From the NCBI GenBank assembly GCA_035048495.1, contig CM068545.1, forward strand, positions 36,904,225 through 36,968,224: DNA of 64,000 nucleotides, read 5' to 3'. Made by a program: the position numbers and the translations under genes. Every line of letters begins with the position of its first letter. Position 1 is the first letter of the stretch. Positions 52,008 through 62,101 of this stretch are shown one piece after another. The stretch comes from Euptelea pleiosperma. Taxonomy: Eukaryota > Streptophyta > Magnoliopsida > Ranunculales > Eupteleaceae. The notes beneath the pieces were generated by a model. It saw only the letters and a program-made list of their open reading frames with translations, did no database searches and was not told the origin of the DNA.

Positions 52008-52013
52008 CACGTG
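52008..52013. promoter_or_regulatory. G-box CACGTG upstream of CPN60A2
   Basis: A GCCACGTGG palindrome sits about 147 bp upstream of the chosen start codon. It falls in the roughly 175 bp of sequence left between the start codon and the inverted arm that begins near 52040. A second G-box (ACACGTGCC) lies near 52088 inside the arm. Function is inferred from the motif alone. Confidence 0.4.
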
Positions 52014-52039
52014 GAGAGTTGATGGGGTTAATCCATCGA

Positions 52040-53480
52040 GAAAACATTCGATGGCCCCAGGGGATGAAGTCCCCCCTCCTAAAATCGCGACACGTGCCTG
52101 TAGTTAACTCACCAAACCAACTCAAGTTAAGAAAATTTATTTTTGAAAAACAAAAACAAGAAGGAAAATTTTCCCCATAACCAAAAAAATAGAGTTTTTC
52201 CCCAAAACAGAGAACCATCTCCTCCGTTTGAAGAGGACGAAGTGAGGTTGTCTCCCTCTCTCTCTTCCATTTCAAAAACAGAGAGTTTTTGGGGAAAAAC
52301 TTCCATACTCGTTGAACCAAAGAAAGCGAAGAGAAAGTGACAGGTTCTCTCTGTTTCTCTCCAGCCCCTCTCATTCGTTCCAAGAAGAAGAACTGACGGT
52401 ATGTTTCTCATCCCCATTCTTTCTCTCTTTTTCTCTCTCTCTCTCTTCCAAATGTGTTTAATTATTAATGGTTTAGGGTCTTCCCATAGAAGTTAAGAGA
52501 GAGTTTGTTAAAAAAAATTCAATTTAGGGATTATTCTTGAGCTAAGCTATGGTTTTAGGATTTTATACAAAAATGAATGGTTTGCTAAGATTTTAGGTTT
52601 AGGCCTTTCTTAACTTTTTGTGAATTTAGGTTTAGCTTATAGTGTTTTAAAATTTGGTTTCCTGTTTTTTTCCTTTTATGAACAACATTTTAAGGTTTTT
52701 CGTTATATAATTTAGGGTATCAATCACATCTCTCTTTTCTCAAAGACATGGTTGAGCAAAATTGGTCTGCAACGGTTATATGAGCCACGTGGAACAATGA
52801 CCGTATGGATGTTTGGCGCTTATCACAGGCCAAATATAAGCCTATTGCATTGAATTTGTCTTTTATCTTGATTTGAATGGCTATGATTTTTGAGCTTTTC
52901 TATGAAAATGAAAGATTTGTTTAAATTTAGATTTGGATTTAGATTTAGATTTTTAAGTTACAATTATCTTACGATTTGTCTCGAGTTATGTTTATGTGGA
53001 CAGTGAGAAATATTGTTGATACAGGATAAATTGTTGTCTGCACAATTCACCAACTTGCTCAAATTTTAGCTTTTGTTTGTTGGAAGACTGTTATATGTAT
53101 GATTGTCATATTTTATCTGGTACATATTCTCAACAGCTATGATACACAGATACTTCAACATGTCCAGCGTACCTGTATCCATGCTATGTAGTACTAACAC
53201 TAGTACTGGATGGAGACTTGCACCTCATATTTTTCTTTACAATCTTACCATTGGTTATTTTTGTTAACTTGTGACGACTTCTCCATTTTTTTTGTCAATA
53301 AAAATCTATAAACGATATATTATAACAGTAGTATGTGGCATCACTTAATACTAACTTCAGTACTTGATGAAGCAACTACAACTACAAGATGTGTGTAACT
53401 CTTCTAAGTCACCTGTGTAACAAGGACACTCCATTTTCTACGAATTTTCCATGTCAGATACCGTCTCATATTCACATGTT
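52040..53480. repeat. Left arm of a 1.4-kb inverted repeat
   Basis: Matches the reverse complement of 59630-61094 along its length, at about 90% or better by eye. The match includes a short G-box MITE fragment (52790-52835) shared by both arms. The outer 700 bp looks like a promoter and 5'-UTR reading inward: ACACGTGCC, a long pyrimidine/purine-rich leader, then a possible exon end CTGACG|GTATG near 52395 followed by GTTTAGGG-rich, intron-like sequence. Only about 175 bp separates its outer end from the CPN60A2 start codon. Confidence 0.88.
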
Positions 53481-53536
53481 TTCTCGGGTGAGTACTATCT
53501 CCTCTCCGACTTTTGCTGACAAACACCAGCCAGTGT

Positions 53537-54195
53537 CGAGAAAACATTCGATGGCCCCGCCTAAAATCGCGACACGTGCCTGTAGTTAACTCACCAAACC
53601 AACTCAAGTTGAGAAAATTTATTAAAACAAAAACAAGAAGGAAAGATTTCCCAAGAAACAGCAGAGAACTCCGTTTGAAAAAAATGAACTGAGGTAAATG
53701 AGGTTCTCTTCTCTCCCTTTCTCTGAAAACCAGAAAACCAGATTAAACCTCTGTTTTGAAAACGCTCCCTCTCTTGTTGAACCAAAGAGAAACTCTCGTT
53801 GAACCAAAGATGAGAGACGATTTCGCTTCGTTTCTCTCCAACCCCTCTCATTCATTCGAAGACGAAGAACCCGAGAATGAGTAACCGTCTCTTGCACGAA
53901 GAAAATGGAGATTTTGACACTTTTCGGTACGTTTCCCCTACCCATTATTTCTCTCTCTTTTCTCTCCCAAATGTGTTTCTTTGTTTATGGTTTAGGGTTT
54001 TCCCATGGAAGTAAAGAGAGGGTTTGTGAAGAATTTTCAATTTGGGTATGAGGATTTAGCTAGGCTATGGTTTTAGGGTTTTAGGTAGAGGGTTTGTTAA
54101 TTTTTTGAGAATTTAGGTTTAGCTTATGGTGTCTTACATGGGTTTCTTATTTAAATTTTTTTTTTATCTTCTTGACCAACATTTTAGGGTTGTCT
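53537..54195 (+). repeat. Third, diverged copy of the arm's outer half
   Basis: Starts with the same terminus (CGAGAAAACATTCGATGG) and keeps TCGCGACACGTGCCTG and AACTCACCAAACCAACTCAAG. It follows the left arm's promoter/leader to the CCAACATTTTAGGGTT block. Unlike the two outer arms, it retains an ATG-containing exon with a GT donor. Confidence 0.8.
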
Positions 54196-55434
54196 TGCTT
54201 ATTGTCTTGCTTTGTATACTTACTAGTGGGTGCCCCGTGCCATCAGCACTCCTCGACAAAGAATTTACCAAAATCAGGTGAGTAGTGGAGATCCACCATC
54301 CATTTGGGGGAGGATTCGGCCCTTCTTTGTTGATGCTTGTAAGAGGAGGTATAAGTAGGGAGACAACCAATGTGTTTTGTTATATAGAATAGTAAATGGC
54401 CCATGCCCACAGCACTCTCCAACAAAAGCGTTTGCAAAAATTAGGTGCCTTCAGCACTCAAACGGTGTAACGGACTGGGGCGTTACCATTTTTTCCATTA
54501 TAACGGCTGAAGCATAGTGGATCTCAGCCACTCATTATTGAAGCGATATAAGATAAGATGGGGTATAAGAAAACCACAGTCACTTGTATATTGATAGTGG
54601 GTGGCCCGTGCCCTCGGCACTCCCCGTCAAATCATTTGCCAAAATCAGGTGTGAGTGGCTGAGATCCACTGTCCATTTGGGGGATAAGATCTCGGCTTTT
54701 CTTTGTTGAAACAAATAAGAAGGGGTATAAGTGGGGAGACAACTTCCCTGTTTTGTTATATAGATTCAAATGTGAAACGGTTAGTTTATTAAGTAAATTC
54801 TATTTTACTGTGGGCCATGTGTTACCGTGTATCTTTTTGCTAATATATTATATTAATGTCTTTCAGGTAGTAAGGGACATAATGACCAGTCCTCCTTGCC
54901 CATGACATCCGACAACCTACGACACCCTGTTCATCCGGTTGGATCTTCAAACATGCCACATTACACCCAGGTTGGACCTTAAACATGCACCTAAAATTTA
55001 AGGACCTTGTTTGTGTTGATTATCGTGTTTCATACATCAACTTATTGACTAATTAAATTGGATAATTAGGGATTGGTTGATGGCACTGATAGCACAGTGT
55101 ACGGATTAAGAACAGGTGGACTGAGTGCACCAATGAATATCGAAGGCTTCCCAAGGGCTTCTAACATTCAAAGTCTCTCTTGTGGCCCAGTTTCAAAGAT
55201 ACCATTCATGCCATATGTTTATCCATTTACTTGCACTCAGGTCTTTTAGCATTGTCCATATTTTACACACTAGTTGATAGTCATGTTCAAATAAGTTGAA
55301 TGATGAACCCAATAATTATGTAGGGTACCGAAGGCCTTCTAACTCCGCAGCCTTCCACACCTAACTCATCAGAAACATTGAAGCAACAGTTTCCCGCACG
55401 TAGACTAGAGTTTTTTGGACCATTAGCACCATAG
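53905..55434 (+). CDS. Hypothetical small protein, 4-exon model (135 aa)
   Basis: I do not recognise this protein. The model is ATG at 53905 and exons 53905-53926, 54867-54970, 55070-55240 and 55324-55434 (TAG). All junctions are GT/AG, and phase is kept across all three introns (MEILTLF|GSKGH; PHYTQ|GLVDG; FTCTQ|GTEGL). The product is Ser/Pro/Gly-rich without membrane segments or known motifs. Upstream lies an arm-type promoter/leader. A further acceptor-bounded frame at 55531-55601 (IGVGTHFGMDAKDPDWSF) suggests the ancestral gene was longer and that the TAG at 55432 may be a lesion. Intron 1 holds a Helitron array. It could be a captured gene fragment or a degraded duplicate. Confidence 0.35.
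54223..54764 (-). mobile_element. Third mini-Helitron array, minus strand, three units
   Basis: Read on the minus strand, units are 54764-54595, 54594-54389 and 54388-54223. Two start TCTATATAACAAAAC and one starts TCAATATACAAG. Ends are CACCCACTA, CATTTACTAT and CACCCACTAG, with hairpins such as GTGCCGAGGGCAC. The units abut without spacers, and the array is flanked by the expected A (before TC) and T (after CTAG). The middle unit contains TAACGG MITE sequence. Confidence 0.75.
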
Positions 55435-56009
55435 GCATGGTTAGTCATAATACTCCCTCTATGGAAAATGAGATTAAGATTCATTATATATGTGTATCTA
55501 ATTAACTTGAATTCTAATATTTATTTACAGGGATTGGTGTAGGCACACATTTTGGCATGGATGCAAAAGATCCAGACTGGTCATTTGTTGGATGTGATTA
55601 GTACTCATTTTGTATAAGTTATCTTTGGAAGTGGGTGCATATTATATATTTTTTTTGTCGATAAACAAGTGGGTACATATATTTTTTTGTCGATAAATAA
55701 GTGGGATAGTTGGAAGTGGGTACATATTAATTTTTTTTTTTGATAGAAAATGAGGTCATATAGTTGGTATACTTCTCATGACATTAGTGTCTGGGAAAAA
55801 AAATACTTCAAGACCCACTTGTAAGAAGTTGATACAAATTAATTACTTGATGAATATGTTAAAAGTGAGAAAGAATGGTTTACTTATCATTTTCAGTTTT
55901 TTCGTTTTGTTCCCTCCCACTTTTACTTGCTTGTTTGAAAACCCTAATAATATTTTGAGATTTGGTTTCTTCACCTAAAAGGTCTTGACATTGAGAAATT
56001 CTAAGCAAC

Positions 56010-56265
56010 GTGAAGGTAGCGAAGGATGAAAATGATGACCTGTGGGGTTCTATTTTTGCACCTACTCCTACTCCAAAGACGAGCTCTAGAAACCCTAAAT
56101 GTGAAGCCAACATCACAACATGACGATAACGAAGTCTGTAGGCAGCCATTGCTGCTCCCCCACCAACAACTAAGGCCAAACCGTGGTCTGTTGGTCGAGT
56201 TTGAGGGGCCAAACCTGCTGCTCCTAAATTGGGCGCACAAAGGATAAATGGAACATCCTCATTTC
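56010..56265 (+). pseudogene. 3' fragment of a SCY1-like (SCYL) pseudokinase gene
   Basis: VKVAKDENDDLWGSIFAP with PTPKTSSRNPK, then after a frameshift AAIAAPPPTTKAKPWSVG and GAKPAAPKLGAQRINGTSS, follow the C-terminal tail of plant SCY1-like proteins as I remember it. That tail has repeated D-D-x-W-x-x-I-A-A-P modules, then a K-P-L-S-V-G-R-G-R-G region and A-Q-R-I-N near the end. Intact SCYL proteins act in cytoplasmic tRNA export and vesicle traffic. Here only the tail is present, with a TGA after the first module, a frameshift before the second and a TGA between GR and GAK. It is therefore a dead fragment, probably captured or duplicated into the inverted-arm locus. Confidence 0.72.
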
Positions 56266-56661
56266 AAAAAACAAAGAAAGCTAAAAGAGAAGCTTTGGCT
56301 ATTTTGTAATAGTTATAATATTCTTTTCAAACATTTGATTTGTAATAATTTTCCAATGTATTATTTGAACATTGTTTGTTTGTACAAACTTAGCTACACT
56401 TTTCATTGAGCATTATTAAATTTGTATTGTCCAAATGATTAGGATAATTTGATTGTTGCAAGTTTTGGGGCTATGGCTAACTGAAGAAATGATTCTGATT
56501 GTTGCTAGTATATCAACTTAACTATGCAGATCCAAACCAGAGAACGGGTGAATGAGGTCATGATTTAGTTATGAATGTTATAAGTTGTTTATGCAAATGA
56601 TATGGTAATGAGGCATAAGTTTACTCAACAATGACATGGGGAAAAAATCTAACAAATCACA

Positions 56662-57355
56662 GGTTTATAGTGACTGTTGGACTTTTAAGTCTGAACAATA
56701 TTTCTCTGTTTGGATGGATAAGTCTGAACACGGATGTATTGTTAAAACAAAAAATCACAGGTTTGTGACAGTCAGATTTTTAAGTCTGAACAATGTTTCT
56801 CTATTCGGGGGGGTAAGTATGAGCAAGGATGTATTGTTCAGACTTACAAGTCTAAAAAGTAAAAGACAGCTTTAAATTGAGGTTCGGACTTTTAAGTCTG
56901 AACAATTTTTCTCTGTTTGGCTTTATAAGTATGAACAAGGATATATTGTTCAGCCTTACAAGTCTGAACAACAAAAAACATACCACAGCTTTAAATTCAG
57001 GTTCGGACTTTGAAGTCTGAACACATTTTCTCTGTTTAGGCGCATAAGTCTGAATACAGATGTATTGTTTAGACTTAAATGTCTGAACAGCAAAAATAGC
57101 TTTAATTTGAGGTTCGAACTATTAAGTCACAATATTTCTCTGTTCGGGTGGATAGTCTGAACACAAACTTTTAAGTCTGAACAATAAACTATAGCTTTAA
57201 ATTGAGGTTCGGACTTTTAAGTCTGAGTAGTACTTCTCTGTTCAGATGGCTAAGTCCGAAAAATGATATATTGTTCGAACTTAAAAGTTTGAACAAGAAA
57301 AAATCATAGGTTTAAATTGATTGTTTTGACTTCTATGTCTGAACATTACTTCCCT
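56662..57355. repeat. Minisatellite of 95-121-bp units, about six copies
   Basis: Units begin near 56662, 56761, 56882, 57001, 57112, 57207 and 57321 (partial). Each has a GGTTCGGACTTTTAAGTCTGAAC block, TTTCTCTGTT, then AAGTCTGAACA, GTATTGTTCAGACTTA and an A-rich end. Most are joined by CAGCTTTAAATTGAG. AGACTT/AAGTCT palindromes recur two or three times per unit. Confidence 0.88.
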
Positions 57356-57614
57356 GCTAAAAATCTAAATGATTCAATCAATGGAACAATCTTAAGGCAG
57401 TTACTAAATTTCTTAAAGTTGGCAAAAGTTCATCCATTTAGATTTAATCTGAATCTGAAAAACATAACTGCTAATTAAGATAAAGAACTATCTTGGACAT
57501 CAACCATGATGAGAACATGGATCTTCAATTTTTTAAATATAGAAATGTTTTTCATTGAACATAACAAAATATTTTATTTTAAACAAAAAAATTTGCAATG
57601 TCGTGCTTCTTCTA

Positions 57615-58329
57615 TCAAGCACGACCTCTACTCTGACTCCGACTCCGACCCCGCCCTCGACCTCGAGTACGACATGGACTTCGACCTCGACTCGGACTCG
57701 GATCACTACCTCGATTTGAACTCTAACCCCCACCTCGACTCGTACCAGCTACTGAACTTTGCAATATTATAGGAGTACTCGCTCCTAAAATTTCATAAAT
57801 CTGTTGTTCCCTCTGCAGTATGGTATCGATATCTTGATCTCTGCCCAACTCGATCGATGTCTTCAATAGTTCTCTTGCCATGTCTTGTCTTCGTCGCTGC
57901 ATCACATAACGTTGTTATATAATGAAAATCATAAGTTATTTCAAAGCAATAAAACCAAAATACTATGTATATGTTATATTCTTACCCAATCGAAATCCCC
58001 TTCTCCTGTAACTGTAGCTGCAGACCGAACCATCTGAGTAAAACCAGTTCTATTTGCAGGGTTCTGGACCCTCTTGTGACTTCTCTTCTGGAACCATTCA
58101 AGGTATCCACTCACACAATCCGTAGGATTGCTAACAGGATGTCCACGGAGTTCGGGTGTACAGCTTCTTCTTGTTTTTCTTCTTGTTCTTCTGTAGGCTG
58201 TATAGCTTCAACATCATGATCTTTAATGGGTTCTTGTTGTAACACACGTCTTCTCCTATTAGAAGCCATGGGAGGAAGACGCTTAGCTATTCTAGAGGTC
58301 GACGCAACATTTTTACGAGCTCTACCCAT
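57615..58329 (-). pseudogene. Broken gene with a basic N-terminus and an RG/SR-rich C-terminus
   Basis: The minus-strand ATG at 58329 opens MGRARKNVASTSRIAKRLPP. A one-base frame change near 58120 leads into CVSGYLEWFQKRSHKRVQNP and ends at a GATTGG|GTAAG donor (57986). The next exon starts after GCAG at 57896 (RRRQDMARELLKTSIELGRD; QREQQIYEILGAS). A TAG follows at 57723-57725. Read past it, the frame continues as SRGRGRSRS-type residues to TGA at 57615-57617, an RG/SR tail. The YLEWF...SH..V.NP segment faintly resembles the C-terminal part of plant-mobile-domain (PMD) proteins, which can ride on transposons, but this is a weak guess. The total is too short for a PMD protein, so the middle would be deleted. 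Confidence 0.45.
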
Positions 58330-58744
58330 TGTTAAAAGAAACATATTAAAAAAACACACATCAATAATCAAGAGCAAAAAAAGTTAATGATTTCACTCAT
58401 CTTTGCATCATATTGTGTACGTGCGTGAAAATTTTAAAGTTCAGAAATTTGCATAAGATGAAAGGATAGTGTCTACAAAGTTCAGAAATTTGCATAAGAT
58501 GAAAGTTAATGATTTAATCTACAAAGACAACATAAGATGAAAGAAAAATATATGACAAGTCTGTGGTCCATCATCCTCATTGGATATTGTCTACTATATG
58601 TTACTTGCAGATTTGACATCTTTAATCAGTGTATCATGTCTTATATGCAGCATAGCTCAAAAATCATACTGAGGTAAGATTGTAAAGAAAAATATACTAC
58701 TGTTATGATATATCGTAATAGTGACCAAACCATTTGGAATAGCA

Positions 58745-59050
58745 CCAATCATCATTGCTGTCAGGGCCTTATCCCAACTATTTGGGTTAGCAACGTGAAA
58801 CTTGTCCCTCCATCAGTTATGTCAAGAGCATATATTCTATTAACACAAGTCTCTTCAAATATTTCTCAACCCTTCAGTTTACATCCTTTCTGATCTCCAT
58901 CTCATGCTTTAAGATCATTCAACTTGTGTGTTCCTTCTCACTTATGTTGTCATTGGTCTTTGTCAGACATGACCAAACCATTTCAATTGATTCTTTCCTA
59001 TATTCTTGCTGATGCATGCACTTATTTCTGATTTTATCTTTCCATTCCAT
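58745..59050. repeat. Dispersed plant repeat with the CCTTATCCCAACTATTTGGG start
   Basis: The opening CTTATCCCAACTATTTGGGTTAGC followed by pyrimidine-rich sequence is a widespread plant interspersed repeat, which I associate with RTE-type LINE tails. A shorter relative (CTTATGCCAACTATTTGGG) lies in PGK intron 1 near 21450. The assignment is from memory of the motif. Confidence 0.5.
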
Positions 59051-59629
59051 TTATCCATCTTAACATCCTAATCTTGGCTACGCTCTTTTCGTGAACATGC
59101 TAACTGAAAACAAGAAGGATTGCAAGGCAATAGAGCTTTTGTAATATAGAAATGTATGGTAATCACTGATAGAAACTAAAAAGGGCATACAATTTGCCTT
59201 TTTAATAAGGAAGAAACTTACAAAGACACAGATACATGTGTCCATCTCCGTCAGTTGGAGTTTGAGATGAAGTAGGACAGCCGAAGTCTGGTTCACTAAC
59301 AGATAGATGGTTACATTTGGTTAAACATGCTTATGGGAAAGGTGGTGACTTGCTATCTAACAAAGACACGGACATTTGTGTCGGTGTCTTGACACTGATA
59401 CAGTGCCAGACACACTGACCCCGATATGCTGGCACGTTCGTATTGTCTATCTCATAAGTTAAGAGATATATTTTTTAAAATACTTAAATTCATGTTAAGT
59501 ATAAAATATAGTAAGAATGTATTTAGGTATGCTGATATACATGAAAATTTTATAAATATATAAATAGTAGCTGAAACAAAATATTCGCATAAATTAAATT
59601 TGTTTGAAAAAGTTTGTTAGCATGTGTCC

Positions 59630-61094
59630 AACATGTGAATATGAGACGGTGTCTGACATGGAAAATTCGTAGAAAATGGAGTGTCTTTGTTACACAGGTG
59701 ACTTAGAAGAGTAACACACATCTTGTAGTTGTAGTTGTAGTTGCTTCATCAAGTACTGAAGTTAGTATTAAGCGATGCCACATATTACTGTTATGATATA
59801 TCGTTTATAGATTTTTATTGACAAAAAAAATGGAGAAGTCGTCACAAGTTAACAAAAATAACCAATGGTAAGATTGTAAAGAAAAATATATGGTGCAAGT
59901 CTCCATCCAGTACCAGTGTTGGTACCACATAGCGTGGATATGGTACGCTGGGCATGTTGAAGTATCTGTGTATCATAGCTGTTGAGAATATGTACCAGAT
60001 AAAATATGACAATCATACATATAACAGTCTTCCAACAAACAAAAGCTAAAATTTGAGCAAGTTGGTGAATTGTGCAGACAACAGTTTATCCTATATCCAC
60101 AATATTTCTCACTGTCCACATAAACATAGCTCTAGACAAATCGTAAGATAATTGTAACTTAAAATCTAAATCTAAATCCAAATCTAAATTTAAACAAATC
60201 ATTCATTTTCATAGAAAAGCTCAAAAATCATAGCCATTCAAATCAAGATAAAAGACAAATTCAATGGAATAGGTTTATATTTGACCTGTGATAAGCGCCA
60301 AACATCCATACGGTCATTGTTCCATGTGGCTCATATAACCAATATTGCAGACCAATTTTGCTCAACCACGACTTTGAGAAAAGAGAGATGAGATTGATAC
60401 CCTAAATTATATAACAAAAAACCTTAAAATGTTGTTCATAAAAGGAAAAAAAACAGGAAACCAAATCTTAAAACACCATAAACTAAACCTAAATTCACAA
60501 AAAGTTAAGAAAGACCTAAACCTAAAATCTTAGCAAACCATTCATTTTCGTATAAAACCCTAAAACCATAGCCTAGCTCAAGAACAATTCCTAAATTGAA
60601 TTTTTTTTAACAAACTCTCTCTTAACTTCTATGGGAAAACCCTAAACCATTAACAATTAAACACATTTGGGAGAGAGAAAGAGAGAAAAAGAGAGAAAGA
60701 ATGGGGAGGAGAAACATACCGTCAATTCTTCTTCTTGGAATGAATAAGGGGGGCTGGAGAGAAACGGAGAGAACTCGTCTCTTTCTCTTCGCTTTCTTTG
60801 GTTCAACGAGTATGGAAGTTTTTCCCCAAAAACTTTCTCTGTTTTTGAAATGGAAGAGAGAGAGGAAGAGAACCTCAGTTCGTCATCTTCAAACGGAGGA
60901 GATGGTTCTCTGTTTTGGGGAAAAACTCTATTTTTTTGGTTTTGGGGAAAACTTTCCTTCTTGTTTTTGTTTTCCAAAAATAAATTTTCTCAACTTGAGT
61001 TGGTTTGGTGAGTTAACTACAGGCATGTCTCGCGATTTTAGGAGGGGGGACTTCAAATTTGAAGTCAAGTTCCCCGGGGCCATCGAATGTTTTC
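59630..61094. repeat. Right arm of the 1.4-kb inverted repeat
   Basis: Inverted counterpart of 52040-53480. The outer terminus ATCGAATGTTTTC answers GAAAACATTCGAT on the left. The inner limit is AACATGTGAATATGAGACGG. The extra AACTTGACTTCAAATTT near the outer end is absent from the left arm. Confidence 0.88.
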
Positions 61095-61261
61095 CCTAAT
61101 CTAGACTCCAAAGTAGAATATAGAAAATTTTTTAAGCGGCGGACATTTAGAAGTGGCGATCATGTGCCAAATCATATTTGTGTATCTGGTGCAATATGAT
61201 TGGGTGCATGATCACCACTTCTGAATTTCCACCGCTTCAAAAATTTTCTCGGTAGAACTTT

Positions 61262-61610
61262 GGCGACGGACCACATTATGAGCCACGTGGCACATTCTTA
61301 GAGAGCACCGACCAAGTTGATTTTTGGCTAGGTGGACCTACATACCAAAAAGTCAGCCATTAGGATTTCATACCGTTGGATCTTTGTACTGCATACATTA
61401 TGAAATCCTCACCTAACACGCGCGAGTGATTGTAGGGGTGGGAAGATGTGGCACGCTATTAGAGGCCATTTGGATGCTTGGTGACTTTGGTCCATCCCTA
61501 GGTGGACCTACATACAAAAAATCTACCTGATTAGTGATTTCTAAGCATTTGATTGGCGTCGTTTTCATGCATTAATTCTTAACCATCGAATTTGAGCATT
61601 ACTATTTGCA
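61262..61610. repeat. Two partial G-box MITE copies
   Basis: 61262-61405 keeps ATGAGCCACGTGGCACATTCTTAG, AGGTGGACCTAC and CAGCC.ATTAG. 61470-61610 keeps CCTAGGTGGACCTACATAC, ACCTGATTAGTGATTTCTAAGC and the interior. Both lack their right halves. Confidence 0.65.
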
Positions 61611-61776
61611 CGTAATTTGATGTGCTTTTTTGCCGGGACAAAGTGAGAGCACCATGCACGTCCATGGACCTTGGACCATGTGATCATTACTATTTTAATA
61701 ATGGATATCTACAGGACTTCCAATTAACCTTTTTTTTTTTTTACAAACATTTAATTTTGACACCAAATAATTGGGT

Positions 61777-62065
61777 GCCACGTGGCATACTCGTAGAGAC
61801 CACTGACCATATGGATGTTTGGCTCATCCCTAAATGGACCTACATACTAAATTTCAACCTAAGTAGTAATTTCTATCCGTTGGATTAGAGTCTTTTTCAT
61901 GGTTTATTTTTAACCTGGATTTTGAGCATTATGATCCAAAGGTTAGAAATCACTAATTAGGCTGATTTTTGTTGCGTAAGTCTACCTAGGGATGGGCCGA
62001 ACATCCATACGGTCAGTGGCCTCCAATAATGTGCAATGTGGCTCACACTGTAGTCAGTCATCAAC
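61777..62065. repeat. G-box MITE copy, near full length
   Basis: GTGCCACGTGGCATACTC, ACTGACCATATGGATGTTTGG and AATGGACCTAC on the left are mirrored by CTACCTAGGGATGG, AACATCCATACGGTCAGTGG and GTGCAATGTGGCTCA on the right. Confidence 0.8.
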
Positions 62066-62084
62066 ATTGATGATGGATATATGT

Positions 62085-62101
62085 CATCGAATGTTTTCTC
62101 G
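62085..62101 (-). repeat. Isolated copy of the arm terminus
   Basis: CATCGAATGTTTTCTCG is the exact reverse complement of the 17-bp terminus at the outer edge of the left arm and of the third arm copy. It lies 1 kb outside the right arm and is followed by unrelated sequence. Confidence 0.6.

Noticed and set aside
56662..57355. CRISPR array
   Set aside because: The genome is a plant's. Units are 95-121 bp, diverged throughout and without conserved-repeat/unique-spacer structure.
57533..57733. Acidic Asp-rich or Val/Glu-rich repeat protein near 57600-57770
   Set aside because: These are off-frame readings of the RG/SR-coding tail of the minus-strand gene remnant.
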